Positions 17,507 through 26,966 of a stretch of 64,000 nt of DNA are shown here, piece after piece. The notes beneath the pieces are model-generated. The model had not been told where the DNA came from, made no database searches, and was given only the letters and a program-made list of their open reading frames with translations. The DNA lies in the NCBI RefSeq assembly GCF_000820145.1, contig NZ_CDBW01000039.1:27048-91047 (forward strand), given 5' to 3'. Position 1 is the stretch's first letter. Each line of letters begins with the position of its first letter. Position numbers and translations under genes: made by a program. The stretch is from Aeromonas sobria. Lineage in GTDB: Bacteria > Pseudomonadota > Gammaproteobacteria > Enterobacterales > Aeromonadaceae.

Positions 17507-18902
17507 CCCCTCCTGCTCATCCGAACAAACGCCTTGCCCGGTACGCCACCGGGCAATCACCACCCCGGACCGCATTGCCATCCACGCCGCCTCCCCCCTC
17601 AGTTACCGCCAGCTCGATGCCCGCCTCAACAGCCTGTGCCAACAGCTGGAACGTGCCGGGATGCACCGTGGCGATCATCTGGCGGCGGTGGTGCGCGGGG
17701 CGCAGGAAGATGTGCTGCTGGCGTGGGCCTGCGTGCGCAGCGGCGTGGTGTTCTGCCCGCTCAACCCCGCCTTCCCCATTGAAAAGCAGCATGAGCTGGC
17801 GGTGCAACTCGATGCAGGTGCCTTCTGGTCAGCAGGGGAGATCCCGGCAGGCAACTGGCAACCCTTGCAGCTCGACTTCACCTGCGAGCTGCCAGCAAGC
17901 GAGGAAACCTGGCCGCTGGCATCGACCCAGCTCAACAACATGATCCTCACCTCCGGCTCCAGCGGCACGCCGAAAGCTGTGGTGCATCGCCTCTGCAACC
18001 ACCTTGCCTCGGCGCGCGGCTCTGCCACCCTCATTCCCCTCGATGAGGCCTGCGGTTGGCTACTCTCCCTGCCGCTGTTCCATGTCGGCGGCTACGCCAT
18101 CCTGTTTCGGGTCTTTTTGGCAGGCGCTACCCTGGTGCTGGATCAGCGTGAACGGCCCCTCAAGGAGCGGCTGGAGTGCCAGCCCATCACTCACTTGTCC
18201 CTAGTGCCGACCCAGCTCTGGCGCCTGCTGGCAGAGGGTTTTGACCCCGCTCGCACCTGCCTGCGCGAACTGCTGCTCGGTGGCGCCGCCATCCCGCAAC
18301 CGCTGGTGAGTCGCCTCTGCGCCATGGGGCTCGAACCCAAGGTGAGCTATGGCCTCTCCGAGATGGGTAGTCAGGTCTGCACCGCGGTACCCGGCGATGC
18401 GGGTGTAGTCGGCCTGCCGCTGCCGGGACGGGAGGTGTGCATCAGAGAGCAGGAGATCTGCGTGCGTGGCACCACCCTGTTTGCCGGTTACTACCGAGAT
18501 GGCGGGCTGGATCTGCCCCTCGATGGCGAGGGCTGGTTTCATACCCGCGACAAGGGGCGGTTCACTGCGGCAGGGGAACTGCTGGTGGAGGGGCGACTCG
18601 ACAACCTCTTCATCTCGGGGGGCGAAAACATCCAGCCCGAGACCATAGAGCAGCGACTGGTGGATCATCCCGCCGTCGCCCAGGCGCTGGTGGTGCCGGT
18701 GCCGAGCGACGAGTGGGGGCAGCGCCCCGCCGCCTTTATCGACTGGCACGGCGAGCCGGTTCCCTACCCCGAGCTGGCAGCCTGGATCCGCAGCGCGCTA
18801 CCCGGCTTTATGGTGCCCGACCAGTGGCTCCCCTGGCCCGATCTCGGCGGCAATCTCAAGCCACAACGAAAACAATATCAGCAATCTATCTTCGCCCCTT
18901 AA
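17499..18902 (+). CDS. menE: o-succinylbenzoate--CoA ligase MenE
   Basis: A 467-residue ANL-family acyl-CoA synthetase (E. coli MenE 451 aa). The AMP-binding P-loop is LTSGSSGTPKAVVH, followed by the A5 block VSYGLSEMGSQ and the A7/A8 region with FHTRDKGRF and GRLDNLFISGGENIQPE. The start is GTG 17499 within menC. In the pathway it supplies the substrate of MenB. It is the last gene of the operon. I see only a weak hairpin, not a strong terminator, behind it. Confidence 0.92.
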   Translation: MIDPSCSSEQTPCPVRHRAITTPDRIAIHAASPLSYRQLDARLNSLCQQLERAGMHRGDHLAAVVRGAQEDVLLAWACVRSGVVFCPLNPAFPIEKQHELAVQLDAGAFWSAGEIPAGNWQPLQLDFTCELPASEETWPLASTQLNNMILTSGSSGTPKAVVHRLCNHLASARGSATLIPLDEACGWLLSLPLFHVGGYAILFRVFLAGATLVLDQRERPLKERLECQPITHLSLVPTQLWRLLAEGFDPARTCLRELLLGGAAIPQPLVSRLCAMGLEPKVSYGLSEMGSQVCTAVPGDAGVVGLPLPGREVCIREQEICVRGTTLFAGYYRDGGLDLPLDGEGWFHTRDKGRFTAAGELLVEGRLDNLFISGGENIQPETIEQRLVDHPAVAQALVVPVPSDEWGQRPAAFIDWHGEPVPYPELAAWIRSALPGFMVPDQWLPWPDLGGNLKPQRKQYQQSIFAP

Positions 18903-19202
18903 GCCCCCATGCGACAACTTTCGACACCACAGGGTCACATTACATCCAGGTTCTTCAAAGGAACCCCCTGAATGGCTTGAAATCGAGACGTTGTGCCACA
19001 TTAATGGGACACAGCGATAACTGCGCCCTCTTTTTTGCTTATTTTTTAAACAAACGTAATAACCTAAAACGTCATTGATATGGTCACGTATTTAAACATA
19101 GAAATAACTATATGATAAACAAGGACATTGTTTATTTATCATAATTTGAACAATGCCAACATGGTGGTAAAATGCACTCCTTGGTAGTTAGGTGAGTCAC
19201 AG
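18903..19202. other. AT-rich intergenic region before the ToxR-like regulator
   Basis: The 300-bp region has no gene. Base composition drops sharply towards A/T here, marking the left edge of the accessory fimbrial island. It holds a weak hairpin after menE (GGTTC...GAACC near 18950) and the interrupted inverted repeat at 19111-19144. Confidence 0.6.
19111..19144. promoter_or_regulatory. interrupted inverted repeat upstream of the ToxR-like gene
   Basis: ATGATAAACAA pairs with TTGTTTA-(TTTA)-TCAT, an 11-bp dyad with a 4-base bulge, ending about 60 bp before the regulator's start codon. It could be an operator for autoregulation or a leader hairpin. Function unproven. Confidence 0.35.
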
Positions 19203-20441
19203 ATGAGCAACAAAATCTATAAAATTGCAGAGGATATTTTTTTCTCCGCTGCAATATTCAGGCTCTCAAAGGGAGATAAGGACATCAAGCTCAGCAATAA
19301 GGAAGCTGAGCTACTCGAAATGCTGTGTGATGAAGCAGGACGTGTCATTGCAAGAAATACGTTACAAGATGCGTTATGGCCAAATCAGGATAATATGGAG
19401 ACCAATCTCAATCGCCAGATCCTCTCCCTGAGAAGAAAGCTTGAGTCATTTGGTTTACTGGATGCGATAGATACAATCCCAAGGGTAGGGTACATGTTTT
19501 GTGCCCCGACAGAGCTTGCCGGGGAAGAAAGTGGCGAACTGGTTGATGTCACTGCAGATCCGGTAGAAGTAACCGCCTCATTGCCACAAGCAAGACGGCA
19601 ATATTCCCGCAGAAAATATGACCGCTATTTTAACTCTAAACGCATCATGTTATTCATGCTGTTGGCTATATCTATCGTCACAGCGGTCGTATTTATTTAT
19701 AACTACAGTCATAGTAATACTCTGAGGGCAATAAATCTCAGTCATGTCTCCCTATATATGACAAGTGATACCGAGAGCACTTTTAATATAAAGATTGACA
19801 CATTGAAGCCACTTACCCAGAGGATACCTCGTTATGGGGATGAGAATGTATCAATTCTTATTGGAACAGAAGCGATCAGCTACTTCACAATTGACAATAA
19901 AAACAGAACGTTATCTGAAAATGTTTTTCTACTTCGCGCCAACCATCCAGTTGCAGAAGAACTGCAATGTGTGATGGCAACCATAGCACTGCAAGGAAAG
20001 AGTGTTACTCATAACTATTATAATAATCCCAATACCACAGTTAGATATCATACCAGTTGTCAAGCACCGGATAATTGGGTTGAAATAACCAGAAAAAGTA
20101 AAATTATTGTTACCACGAACAAAGAAATTGTAGTGGCTACTGTTATTGCAACAGACCACTTGGGGCAAACTTTGTTTGATCTGGACTCGGTGGGGAATAT
20201 AGAACGAGATCAAAATGATATTTCGGTAGAAGTAAAAAACACCATAGTCAACTTTATTGATCAAAAATCATTAATCAATAATAGTATGGTGGCCACTCTT
20301 GTTGCCGCACTGACCCCCCCCAAACAAAAATCAGTATTCATTCAACTGCCTGGCGGGATATATCTATCAAGCTATATGGGAGGCGTTATCTCTTGGCCAG
20401 GCCGGAAGAATTTAAATGTGGTTCAACAAAATAACCACTAG
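19203..20441 (+). CDS. ToxR/CadC-like membrane-bound winged-helix regulator
   Basis: A 412-residue protein. Residues ~15-100 form an OmpR/PhoB-type winged-helix DNA-binding domain (LSNKEAELLEMLCDEAGRVI, then MNLNRQ-like NLNRQILSLRRKL and IDTIPRVGYMF). A linker is followed by one transmembrane helix at ~148-167 (IMLFMLLAISIVTAVVFIY) and a ~245-residue periplasmic domain that I cannot assign to a known sensor fold. This architecture directly links a periplasmic signal to transcription, as in ToxR and CadC. It is convergent with the fimbrial operon, 1 bp from its last gene, and has the same AT-rich composition, so it is the likely local regulator. That link is an inference. Confidence 0.82.
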   Translation: MSNKIYKIAEDIFFSAAIFRLSKGDKDIKLSNKEAELLEMLCDEAGRVIARNTLQDALWPNQDNMETNLNRQILSLRRKLESFGLLDAIDTIPRVGYMFCAPTELAGEESGELVDVTADPVEVTASLPQARRQYSRRKYDRYFNSKRIMLFMLLAISIVTAVVFIYNYSHSNTLRAINLSHVSLYMTSDTESTFNIKIDTLKPLTQRIPRYGDENVSILIGTEAISYFTIDNKNRTLSENVFLLRANHPVAEELQCVMATIALQGKSVTHNYYNNPNTTVRYHTSCQAPDNWVEITRKSKIIVTTNKEIVVATVIATDHLGQTLFDLDSVGNIERDQNDISVEVKNTIVNFIDQKSLINNSMVATLVAALTPPKQKSVFIQLPGGIYLSSYMGGVISWPGRKNLNVVQQNNH

Positions 20442-20442
20442 T

Positions 20443-20994
20443 TTATTCATAGGACACGATAAAATTAGCCACGGCAGTGTAATCGCCTGGTTTAATATTT
20501 TTTGCGGCTATTGCATCCGGGTGCCCCGCTACTCTTGCAGAAAACTGCAGCTCATTTTCACTAGAACCACCCAGAATATAACCACGGGAAGGGGAGCCCA
20601 AGTCCAGCGGAGCCTGGCTGACATCATATAGCCTGATACCGGCCCCCCTGGCTGAGCCTGCAGAAAAGGCCAAGCCACCCTTGATCTGCTGATCAGCGGC
20701 ACCAGTAAAAGTTACCTTTGCCATACGGAAAATACCTGGCTTGCAGTTGGTCAGCCTGATGGTGAAAGGCACTTGAGCACTGGTCCCCAAAGCGTAAAGC
20801 TCTCTCACATCAACCACTCCCATATCGACAGACTGAGCAGCCGATCCGGGTGATACCACACACGGCTGGTCAATAATTCGGCCATGCAGCTGGACTTTAT
20901 TTCCTAGCAGTTCCAGATCTTCACCAACGCGAGTGACATCTGCGGCCACCAACCCTGGAAAAAGTATCAATCCAATCCACAATGTTCGCAACAT
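20443..20994 (-). CDS. minor fimbrial subunit (last gene of the operon)
   Basis: A 183-residue type 1-like pilin. It has a signal peptide (MLRTLWIGLILFPGLVAA), then a pilin domain with the two conserved cysteines (IDQPCVV and LTNCKPG) and a C-terminal donor/chaperone strand ending VSYE with penultimate Tyr. It starts 10 bases after the adhesin stop. As the last and divergent subunit it may be an adaptor or terminator. It sits tail-to-tail with the ToxR-like gene. Confidence 0.85.
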   Translation of the reverse strand: MLRTLWIGLILFPGLVAADVTRVGEDLELLGNKVQLHGRIIDQPCVVSPGSAAQSVDMGVVDVRELYALGTSAQVPFTIRLTNCKPGIFRMAKVTFTGAADQQIKGGLAFSAGSARGAGIRLYDVSQAPLDLGSPSRGYILGGSSENELQFSARVAGHPDAIAAKNIKPGDYTAVANFIVSYE

Positions 20995-21004
20995 ATGCTC
21001 ATCC

Positions 21005-22033
21005 TCACTGAAATTCAGCAACGATCGTTGCAGTTGCATAAAAATCACCCGCTGGAATATCTGCCCCAGCTAGTGATACGGGTGCAGCGATAAAGCCCCA
21101 ATCCCCTATGTTGCCCTGCATCGAGACAGGATAAAATTTATTAATCTGCAACTGCGAGCCATCAAGCTGCTTAAACTTAATCCCTAGATCATTAATAACC
21201 TGCCCACCTTGATAACCATCTTTTGTCGTCCGTAAATAATCACTGCTAAATGAAGCAGGCCGACCGGACACAGCCAAATTTACTTTTAACGCGTCACCTT
21301 CAAATGCGCCGCCTTCGCATCGAAAAGTCAATGGAAGTGTTTTTTCATGATTATTTCCATCCAATCCGCTGCCCGGCAGATCGCCAAATTCTACCTCTAT
21401 AGTTTGCCCACCATTAATCACACACTTTTCCGGAACATAAAGAATGGCGGAGGTAATAGTAATGCGAGACATTGGCAAACCGTTGAAGTCACTGACGGTA
21501 GAACCTAATCGGCCAAACATCTCAACAACCTGTCGATCAGATATTTGAACCCCATTAATGATTTTCTTCCTGACGCGAAAGGTCACTCTACCCCGGCTAC
21601 CACTTTCGAAGTTACTGATCCTGGTTTCCCCCCCCTTATTACAACGATAATTTGATAACTTATTATCCTCATTAGGGAATGGCGCGGCGACATATTCCTT
21701 TTTATTACCAGCAATCCAGATCTCAACCTTCATATCCAGAAAATCATTCAGTTTTACAAATTTATCCGCCAACTGAATTAAGCCATCACTCATGGTTGAT
21801 TTGTAAAAAACCGAGGACGGTGGGATAGTTTTATTTGGGCAAGTCACAATACCTGAGTACTGCCCCCCCAAATTCCATGTGAACGCATTGGTGATAAACC
21901 CAGGCTTATTCTGGATGTCTGCTTTATCAAGCGAGATAGAATAGTCATGAGTAGGGTTAGGTGTCACATAGCCATTTGCCAGCACGATACTGGAAAATAA
22001 TATAGAACTGACACAAAAAGCAGAACGCAACAT
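21005..22033 (-). CDS. putative fimbrial tip adhesin, two-domain
   Basis: A 342-residue secreted protein, about twice pilin length. It has a signal peptide (MLRSAFCVSSILFSSIVLA), an N-terminal ~180-residue receptor-type domain with cysteines (GIVTCPNKTI, NYRCNKGG), and a C-terminal pilin domain (KCVINGGQTIEVEFGDL, LTFRCEGG, ending TIVAEFQ). This layout is that of FimH/PapG/MrpH-type two-domain adhesins. The lectin domain does not match a family I recognise, so the receptor is unknown. It is packed 4 bases after the chaperone stop. Confidence 0.8.
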   Translation of the reverse strand: MLRSAFCVSSILFSSIVLANGYVTPNPTHDYSISLDKADIQNKPGFITNAFTWNLGGQYSGIVTCPNKTIPPSSVFYKSTMSDGLIQLADKFVKLNDFLDMKVEIWIAGNKKEYVAAPFPNEDNKLSNYRCNKGGETRISNFESGSRGRVTFRVRKKIINGVQISDRQVVEMFGRLGSTVSDFNGLPMSRITITSAILYVPEKCVINGGQTIEVEFGDLPGSGLDGNNHEKTLPLTFRCEGGAFEGDALKVNLAVSGRPASFSSDYLRTTKDGYQGGQVINDLGIKFKQLDGSQLQINKFYPVSMQGNIGDWGFIAAPVSLAGADIPAGDFYATATIVAEFQ

Positions 22034-22037
22034 AGTG

Positions 22038-22769
22038 TTACTCACTCTTGATAGCTTTACAGGAATTTCCTGCGCACTGATATTTGACATCCATATATCC
22101 GCCGTAATCATTGACATAGCTGATAATAAATTCATTACCCAGTGCTTCTGGAACATTGACGTTCAGCTCTGACTTGGGTGCAACCATAAAGGCCGAGAAG
22201 CCCTTGATGGCACTCTTCTCCTTCCCTTTGGGATGAGCAAGCCCGACATAGGTGATGAAATAGGGCGTCGGGTTATTGAGCTTGAGGGCTGCCCCCTGTT
22301 TAGTGATGGTCACCTGATCCTGCCAGACGGCTCCCCGCTCCGGCAGAATGGCTTCGGGGCGATAGAAGAGCTTGATCTTGGACTGTACCGCGATCTGCAT
22401 TACGTTGCTCTTCTCGCTCTTGGGCGGGATTTCGCGCAAATTGAAGTAATAAATAGACTCGCGATCCTTTGGCAAGCTTTCAATTGCTGGCACAGATGCA
22501 ATTCTGACAATCGACTTCTGGTTAGCATCTACCCGCTGTACCGGTGGCAGCACCACGAACGGTGAAGAGATCTTCTGCCCCTGGGTATCTTCAATCCAGG
22601 CCTGTGCCAAATAGGGCAGTTTCTGGTTCTCGTTTTTGATATTCAGACTGATAGATTTGGCACCACCGGGATAAACGGCTCGGGTGCGATCCAGCACGAT
22701 GGCAGCGCTGGCGTTGAGAGAGGTCATGCCCAGAACGGCCAGACAGGTATAAGAGAGTAGCTTTTTCAT
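22038..22769 (-). CDS. periplasmic fimbrial chaperone (PapD/FimC family)
   Basis: A 243-residue protein with a signal peptide (MKKLLSYTCLAVLGMTSLNASA) and an immunoglobulin-like chaperone fold. Diagnostic motifs: LDRTRAVYPGGAKSISLNI with the conserved Arg, YLAQAWIED, PFVVLPPVQRVD, and the family signature YYFNLREIPPK. The lysine in KIKLFYRPEAI is the second anchor for subunit C termini. It completes pilin folding by donor-strand complementation. Confidence 0.93.
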   Translation of the reverse strand: MKKLLSYTCLAVLGMTSLNASAAIVLDRTRAVYPGGAKSISLNIKNENQKLPYLAQAWIEDTQGQKISSPFVVLPPVQRVDANQKSIVRIASVPAIESLPKDRESIYYFNLREIPPKSEKSNVMQIAVQSKIKLFYRPEAILPERGAVWQDQVTITKQGAALKLNNPTPYFITYVGLAHPKGKEKSAIKGFSAFMVAPKSELNVNVPEALGNEFIISYVNDYGGYMDVKYQCAGNSCKAIKSE

Positions 22770-22779
22770 CGGTATCCCA

Positions 22780-25314
22780 TTACTTGCAAGTGAGAGTCTT
22801 CATCGACAGATCTGTTACTTCACGCGGCGCCACAATCTTGCAATGACGGGAACCGCCCCATGAAAGTTCAAACGATTCATCCGGCTTTACCCCAGTCAAA
22901 TAGATCAGGCCATCCTCATCCACGACAGAGAGAACACGTCCAGAATCCTTGATAACAGTGGCGCCGAATGGAGGATTGGAGCCATCAGGCAGCCTGACAG
23001 TAGCCAGCATCTTGAACCCTTGAGCGATCTCGAATGGGTTATAACCAATCGCACCTTCGGTCAGGGTACCTTGTTTGATCGCATTAATTGCATCAATATC
23101 ATCTTCCAGCTGATCCACATCTATGCGGGTATCGCTCTTGCGATAGTCCGTCATATCGCTAATAACCGCGACACCAAATCTGTTTGTCACGGCACGGCCA
23201 TTGTTGAAAGAAACGCCAGAGACCTTATCTGTATCCACCATCATCCGTGTACCACCCCGTCGAGTCGCCTGATGCAACGCGGCGCCATGTTCGGTCGCCG
23301 TCAATCCGCCCCGCATGCTGGCACCTAACGAGGTGTATTCACTCTGTACGCTGTAGGCATTGAGGCTGACCGCACCAATATCGCTGTTATGGTTGTAATA
23401 ACCCCGAGCAACGCCATGACCATTGCTTTGCACACCCGCCCCCAGCTGATAGGTATCATCTGGGCTGCTGTAATCCTGATAGGTCGCTAAATGAGTGACC
23501 TTGCCATTGGAGGATTGCACGCTATATCCCGCACTTTTTCTGTCTCCAATTGGCATGCTGACCGTCAGCATGACACTTCTGTCATCCTCATAATTTTCAG
23601 TCTTGGTTTTGTAAGCAGAGAGATAAAGCGATATATCCTTGAATGTGCCGATATTGACACTCTTGTTGATGGATAATCCGTAACGATCTTCTGCTTCGTG
23701 ATCCCAATAAGTCCTGTGGGTGTAATCAAGATAAATGGTTAATGCCTTGGCAGCATCATCGGCCCAAAAGGTTTTATTGGCCGTAATGGTATACAGCTCT
23801 TTATCTCCCCAAGTGTTGTAATCATCATTTGAAGCTGTCTCATTTTTCTCCAACCGATCTTTGTTATTCAAAAACTGTGACATGGTCATAAAATCATGCT
23901 GAGAAAAACGGTAACCAGCAAACGTAATCGAGCTGTTATATTCATCGAACTGCTTTGCATAGTTCAAGCGAAATGACTGACCAATCTTGGTCGGAAGCCC
24001 TGGTAATTTTGCAATGGACTGAGTCAAGTCGGCAGAAATAGCACCGAATGCATACAAGTCGCGCCCGATACCCAATCCCATGGAGTTATATTCACCAGCA
24101 ATAAGAGTGCCACCATACAGTGACCATGAGTTGGCAACCCCCCACGAAAAATCACCCGTCACAAATCCGGGTCCGTGCACATCATGAGCCGAATCACCCA
24201 GTTCAGAAGGAGCACCAACCGAGAGGTTATATCTGACATATCCCGGACGAGTTAGATAAGGAACCGTAGCGGTATCCACCTGAAAAGAGCTGACACTGCC
24301 ATCCTGCTCTTCTACCCGTACATCAAGGCGACCACGCACCGAGCTGTCCAGTCCCTGTATACGGAACGGACCTGCAGGCACGTTGGTTTCATAAATCACT
24401 CGACCAGACTGGGAAACAGTCACCTTGGCGTTGGTCTTGGCAATACCGCTCACTTCAGGAGCATAGCCTTGCAGACTGGGGGGCAGCATGCGTTCATCAT
24501 TGGCCAAATTGACCCCGGTGTAGCGGAAGCCATCAATCAACTGGGAGTTGAGCTGCTGTTCACCGACTGTCAATTTGGCTGCCATTGCTGACAACGGACG
24601 ATAGGCGTAAATACGGTTCAGCTCCGCGGAAGTCCGTTCGTCATCACCCCAATAAGAGTTGGCCTGATAATCACCACGCATGCGCCAAGGACCATAGTTT
24701 ACCCCCAGCGTACCGTAACTACTGATGTTGCTATTGGAGTAGCCACTCCCCTCATTGACTTGGGCGTTGATATTGTAATCAAGCATAAGACCCGTGATCC
24801 CATCATCCCACTGCTCCGGCGGGATCCAGTTCGGATCACTGTATTTCATCCATGCTTGCGGCACGGCAATCCGAAGCAAGCCATTGCCGATATCATTGGA
24901 GATCACCACCCCATCCAGCGCAAGAAGGTTGGCGCACTGGCCCTGATGCCAGGTATCAATTTTGGCAATGGCCTCATCGGTCAGCGCCAGCTTGGGGATC
25001 ACTGCAGGTGGCAGACACGCCACGCCACCCTTTCCCTTGCCTGTTTCGGTTTCGTAGAAAGGGAGCTTCTGCAGGGGAAGCTTGTTTTTGTTGACCTCGA
25101 TCTCGAGGTAATAGTCTCCGGGAAGGATATACCCTTCGTCAGCAAACTGGGACAGATCGATCTTGGTTCGCTCATCCAGGTCAAGCGCATCGATATTAAA
25201 CTCCGTATCTGCCCATGCGTAATCTGCCACAGCCAACAGGCATGGTACGCATAGCATAAAAGCCATTTTTGAATAATGTTTCTTTCTAGCAGAGTCTGAT
25301 ATTGAAACGCTCAT
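22780..25314 (-). CDS. outer-membrane fimbrial usher (FimD/PapC family)
   Basis: An 844-residue usher from ATG 25314 (a TTG 12 bases upstream is less likely). A signal peptide is followed by the N-terminal chaperone-binding domain (FNIDALDLDERTKIDLSQF, GDYYLEIEVNKN), a disulfide pair around ACLPPAVIPKL, and the 24-strand barrel with plug (SQLIDGFRYTGV, LPPSLQGYAPEVSGIA, GPFRIQGLDSSVRGRLDVRV). The C-terminal domains include PFGATVIKD and GLIYLTGV. It is the central gene of the operon, 10 bases before the chaperone. Confidence 0.94.
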   Translation of the reverse strand: MSVSISDSARKKHYSKMAFMLCVPCLLAVADYAWADTEFNIDALDLDERTKIDLSQFADEGYILPGDYYLEIEVNKNKLPLQKLPFYETETGKGKGGVACLPPAVIPKLALTDEAIAKIDTWHQGQCANLLALDGVVISNDIGNGLLRIAVPQAWMKYSDPNWIPPEQWDDGITGLMLDYNINAQVNEGSGYSNSNISSYGTLGVNYGPWRMRGDYQANSYWGDDERTSAELNRIYAYRPLSAMAAKLTVGEQQLNSQLIDGFRYTGVNLANDERMLPPSLQGYAPEVSGIAKTNAKVTVSQSGRVIYETNVPAGPFRIQGLDSSVRGRLDVRVEEQDGSVSSFQVDTATVPYLTRPGYVRYNLSVGAPSELGDSAHDVHGPGFVTGDFSWGVANSWSLYGGTLIAGEYNSMGLGIGRDLYAFGAISADLTQSIAKLPGLPTKIGQSFRLNYAKQFDEYNSSITFAGYRFSQHDFMTMSQFLNNKDRLEKNETASNDDYNTWGDKELYTITANKTFWADDAAKALTIYLDYTHRTYWDHEAEDRYGLSINKSVNIGTFKDISLYLSAYKTKTENYEDDRSVMLTVSMPIGDRKSAGYSVQSSNGKVTHLATYQDYSSPDDTYQLGAGVQSNGHGVARGYYNHNSDIGAVSLNAYSVQSEYTSLGASMRGGLTATEHGAALHQATRRGGTRMMVDTDKVSGVSFNNGRAVTNRFGVAVISDMTDYRKSDTRIDVDQLEDDIDAINAIKQGTLTEGAIGYNPFEIAQGFKMLATVRLPDGSNPPFGATVIKDSGRVLSVVDEDGLIYLTGVKPDESFELSWGGSRHCKIVAPREVTDLSMKTLTCK

Positions 25315-25382
25315 ATATTCACTCAAGGGATATCATAACGGTCTCACATAATGAGGTATCTACACTAAGCAATTCTATTTAC

Positions 25383-25784
25383 TTACATATAACTGAGTTC
25401 GAATAATGCTGTACTGTCTGGGTAATAAACCTTGCGACCATGCAGACCCAATTTAAACTCCATATCGCTGTTCACAATGTCTGACATGATAAAATTAGCA
25501 CCCGAGACATTCTGATATTGCCCATTCTCGATAATGCCAAGTTCATCCATCATTGGACCGCGTACAGACATGGAAATAAAAGGAAGTGATGCACTTGCGG
25601 ACCCAGGTATGTGGCAGCCACTTAGTTTCAGAGAGCCATGATATGGTTGTTGCAAAGGGATGTTTTGCTGTACATCCAAAGTGCATGCTGACTCAGCCAA
25701 CCCGTCAGTGATTTCATTGGCATAAACGGCTCCCGCCATCAGCGCCATCGGCAGTACGGCCGCTACCATAAATACGCTTTTCAT
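25383..25784 (-). CDS. small minor fimbrial subunit-like protein
   Basis: A 133-residue secreted protein. It has a signal peptide (MKSVFMVAAVLPMALMAGAVYA), then only ~110 mature residues with two cysteines (ESACTLDV and LSGCHIP) and a C terminus FELSYM with penultimate Tyr, the chaperone-recognition pattern of pilins. It is shorter than a normal pilin and lacks the usual GxVxFxG start strand, so it may be a minor subunit or usher plug-type protein. It lies between the major pilin and the usher, behind a strong intercistronic hairpin. Confidence 0.7.
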   Translation of the reverse strand: MKSVFMVAAVLPMALMAGAVYANEITDGLAESACTLDVQQNIPLQQPYHGSLKLSGCHIPGSASASLPFISMSVRGPMMDELGIIENGQYQNVSGANFIMSDIVNSDMEFKLGLHGRKVYYPDSTALFELSYM

Positions 25785-25818
25785 GAGCCATATCCGCAGT
25801 GAAGAAAAGATATGTGAA

Positions 25819-25844
25819 GTTGTGGTGACTGACGCCACCACAAC
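25819..25844 (-). promoter_or_regulatory. intercistronic stem-loop after the major pilin gene
   Basis: Perfect 9-bp stem GTTGTGGTG/CACCACAAC with an 8-nt loop, located between the pilin stop (25870) and the next start (25784), without a T-run. Such hairpins often protect pilin mRNA 3' ends and lower expression of downstream assembly genes. Confidence 0.6.
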
Positions 25845-25869
25845 CCTTGTCACACGTTAAGGCAGACTA

Positions 25870-26421
25870 TTACTCGTAGGAGAGAGTAAAGTTGGTCACT
25901 GCAGTGAACGCGCCAGCTTTCAGCGGGTTGGCGGTCTGATCGGCGTAACCTTTCAGTACGGCGCTGAACGGCAGCTCGTTGTCACCGTTTACCAAGCCAA
26001 AAGCCGCGGTCGGTTCACCCAGAACGATAGCTGCGCCAGTACCTGGTGCAGTCATCTTGATACCAGCACCAGCAGCTTGGCCACCACCGATAACCAGCAG
26101 GCTAGGCTCTACAGGATCCTTGATGCCACTAAAGGTTACTTTTACAGCGTCTTCATCAGGGGTGATTTCACAGTTCAACAGCTTGATGCTGAACGGCTGG
26201 GAGTTGGACTCCCCACCTTTAACCAGTTCTTTGGTGGTGATCTGGCCCATTTCAACAACCTGGTTAACAGACTCGGAAGCAACAGAGCAAGGAGCATTGA
26301 TAATTTCACCGTTGAAAGTGACTTTACCGGAACCGGAACCGGCACCGCCAGCAGCAACCGCTGAGCCGCACAGCAGCATGGAACCAACACCCATAGCAAC
26401 CAGAATATTATTAGCTTTCAT
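25870..26421 (-). CDS. major type 1 fimbrial subunit (FimA-like)
   Basis: A 183-residue pilin, first gene of the operon. A signal peptide ends in SAVAAG, followed by a Gly-rich donor strand (GGAGSGSGKVTFNGEI). The cysteine pair is INAPCSV and LLNCEIT, with the conserved GAGIKM and C-terminal FTLSYE. Position, length and codon bias (higher GC than the rest of the operon) fit the abundant shaft subunit. The 981-bp upstream region shared with the riboswitch gene must carry its promoter. Confidence 0.92.
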   Translation of the reverse strand: MKANNILVAMGVGSMLLCGSAVAAGGAGSGSGKVTFNGEIINAPCSVASESVNQVVEMGQITTKELVKGGESNSQPFSIKLLNCEITPDEDAVKVTFSGIKDPVEPSLLVIGGGQAAGAGIKMTAPGTGAAIVLGEPTAAFGLVNGDNELPFSAVLKGYADQTANPLKAGAFTAVTNFTLSYE

Positions 26422-26731
26422 TCGTTTATACCTACATTAACGTGTGTTTTACTCCATCATTCAATCCATGCTGGAGTCACAGCCTGATATAATGAAGCGA
26501 GATGTCACGCAGTCACTTTTTCGTGGAAAACTCTTTTCATCAAGCCAATGAAAATAACTATCCCATGAAGATCAACATGCGAATAACTTTTGTTTTAAAG
26601 CAAAGATTCAACATCGATTCTGGAGTAGTTCCCGCCACCCCAGCATCTCTAACGCGGCTGATTTACATCCCTGTAATGCGTGCTAGAAATCATGCATTCA
26701 TCTTTGCTTGGCGAACAAATTAACGACACAT

Positions 26732-26745
26732 TTGATACACATCAA
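26732..26745. promoter_or_regulatory. perfect FNR box
   Basis: TTGAT-ACAC-ATCAA matches the FNR consensus TTGAT-N4-ATCAA at all 10 defined positions and sits inside a longer 18-bp palindrome (26730-26747). It is centred about 318 bp before the fimbrial pilin start and 665 bp before the mini-pilin start. CRP family members could also bind, but the N4 half-site spacing of this TTGAT dyad is the FNR form. Confidence 0.6.
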
Positions 26746-26842
26746 ATACATTTTGATTTTTATAAATTTTTTTATAAACACATAAAAATCAGCAGCTTAT
26801 GAAATAAAGCTGACATATTAAAATAATAGAAAACCATCAGGA

Positions 26843-26876
26843 ATGACATAAAGACATCCGTGACACCTTATGTCAT
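26843..26876. repeat. 9-bp inverted repeat in the fimbrial control region
   Basis: ATGACATAA (26843-26851) and TTATGTCAT (26868-26876), perfect arms 16 bp apart, with a further inner TGACA...TGTCA dyad overlapping the right arm. This looks like an operator for a dimeric regulator. Which protein binds is unknown. Confidence 0.5.
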
Positions 26877-26966
26877 CACATGCGAGTAATAACGCCACCT
26901 GCTTTTTGCACAAGAGCAACATAAAGGACTATCTCTATCGACTCAGAATGGTGGTTTTTATCATGC

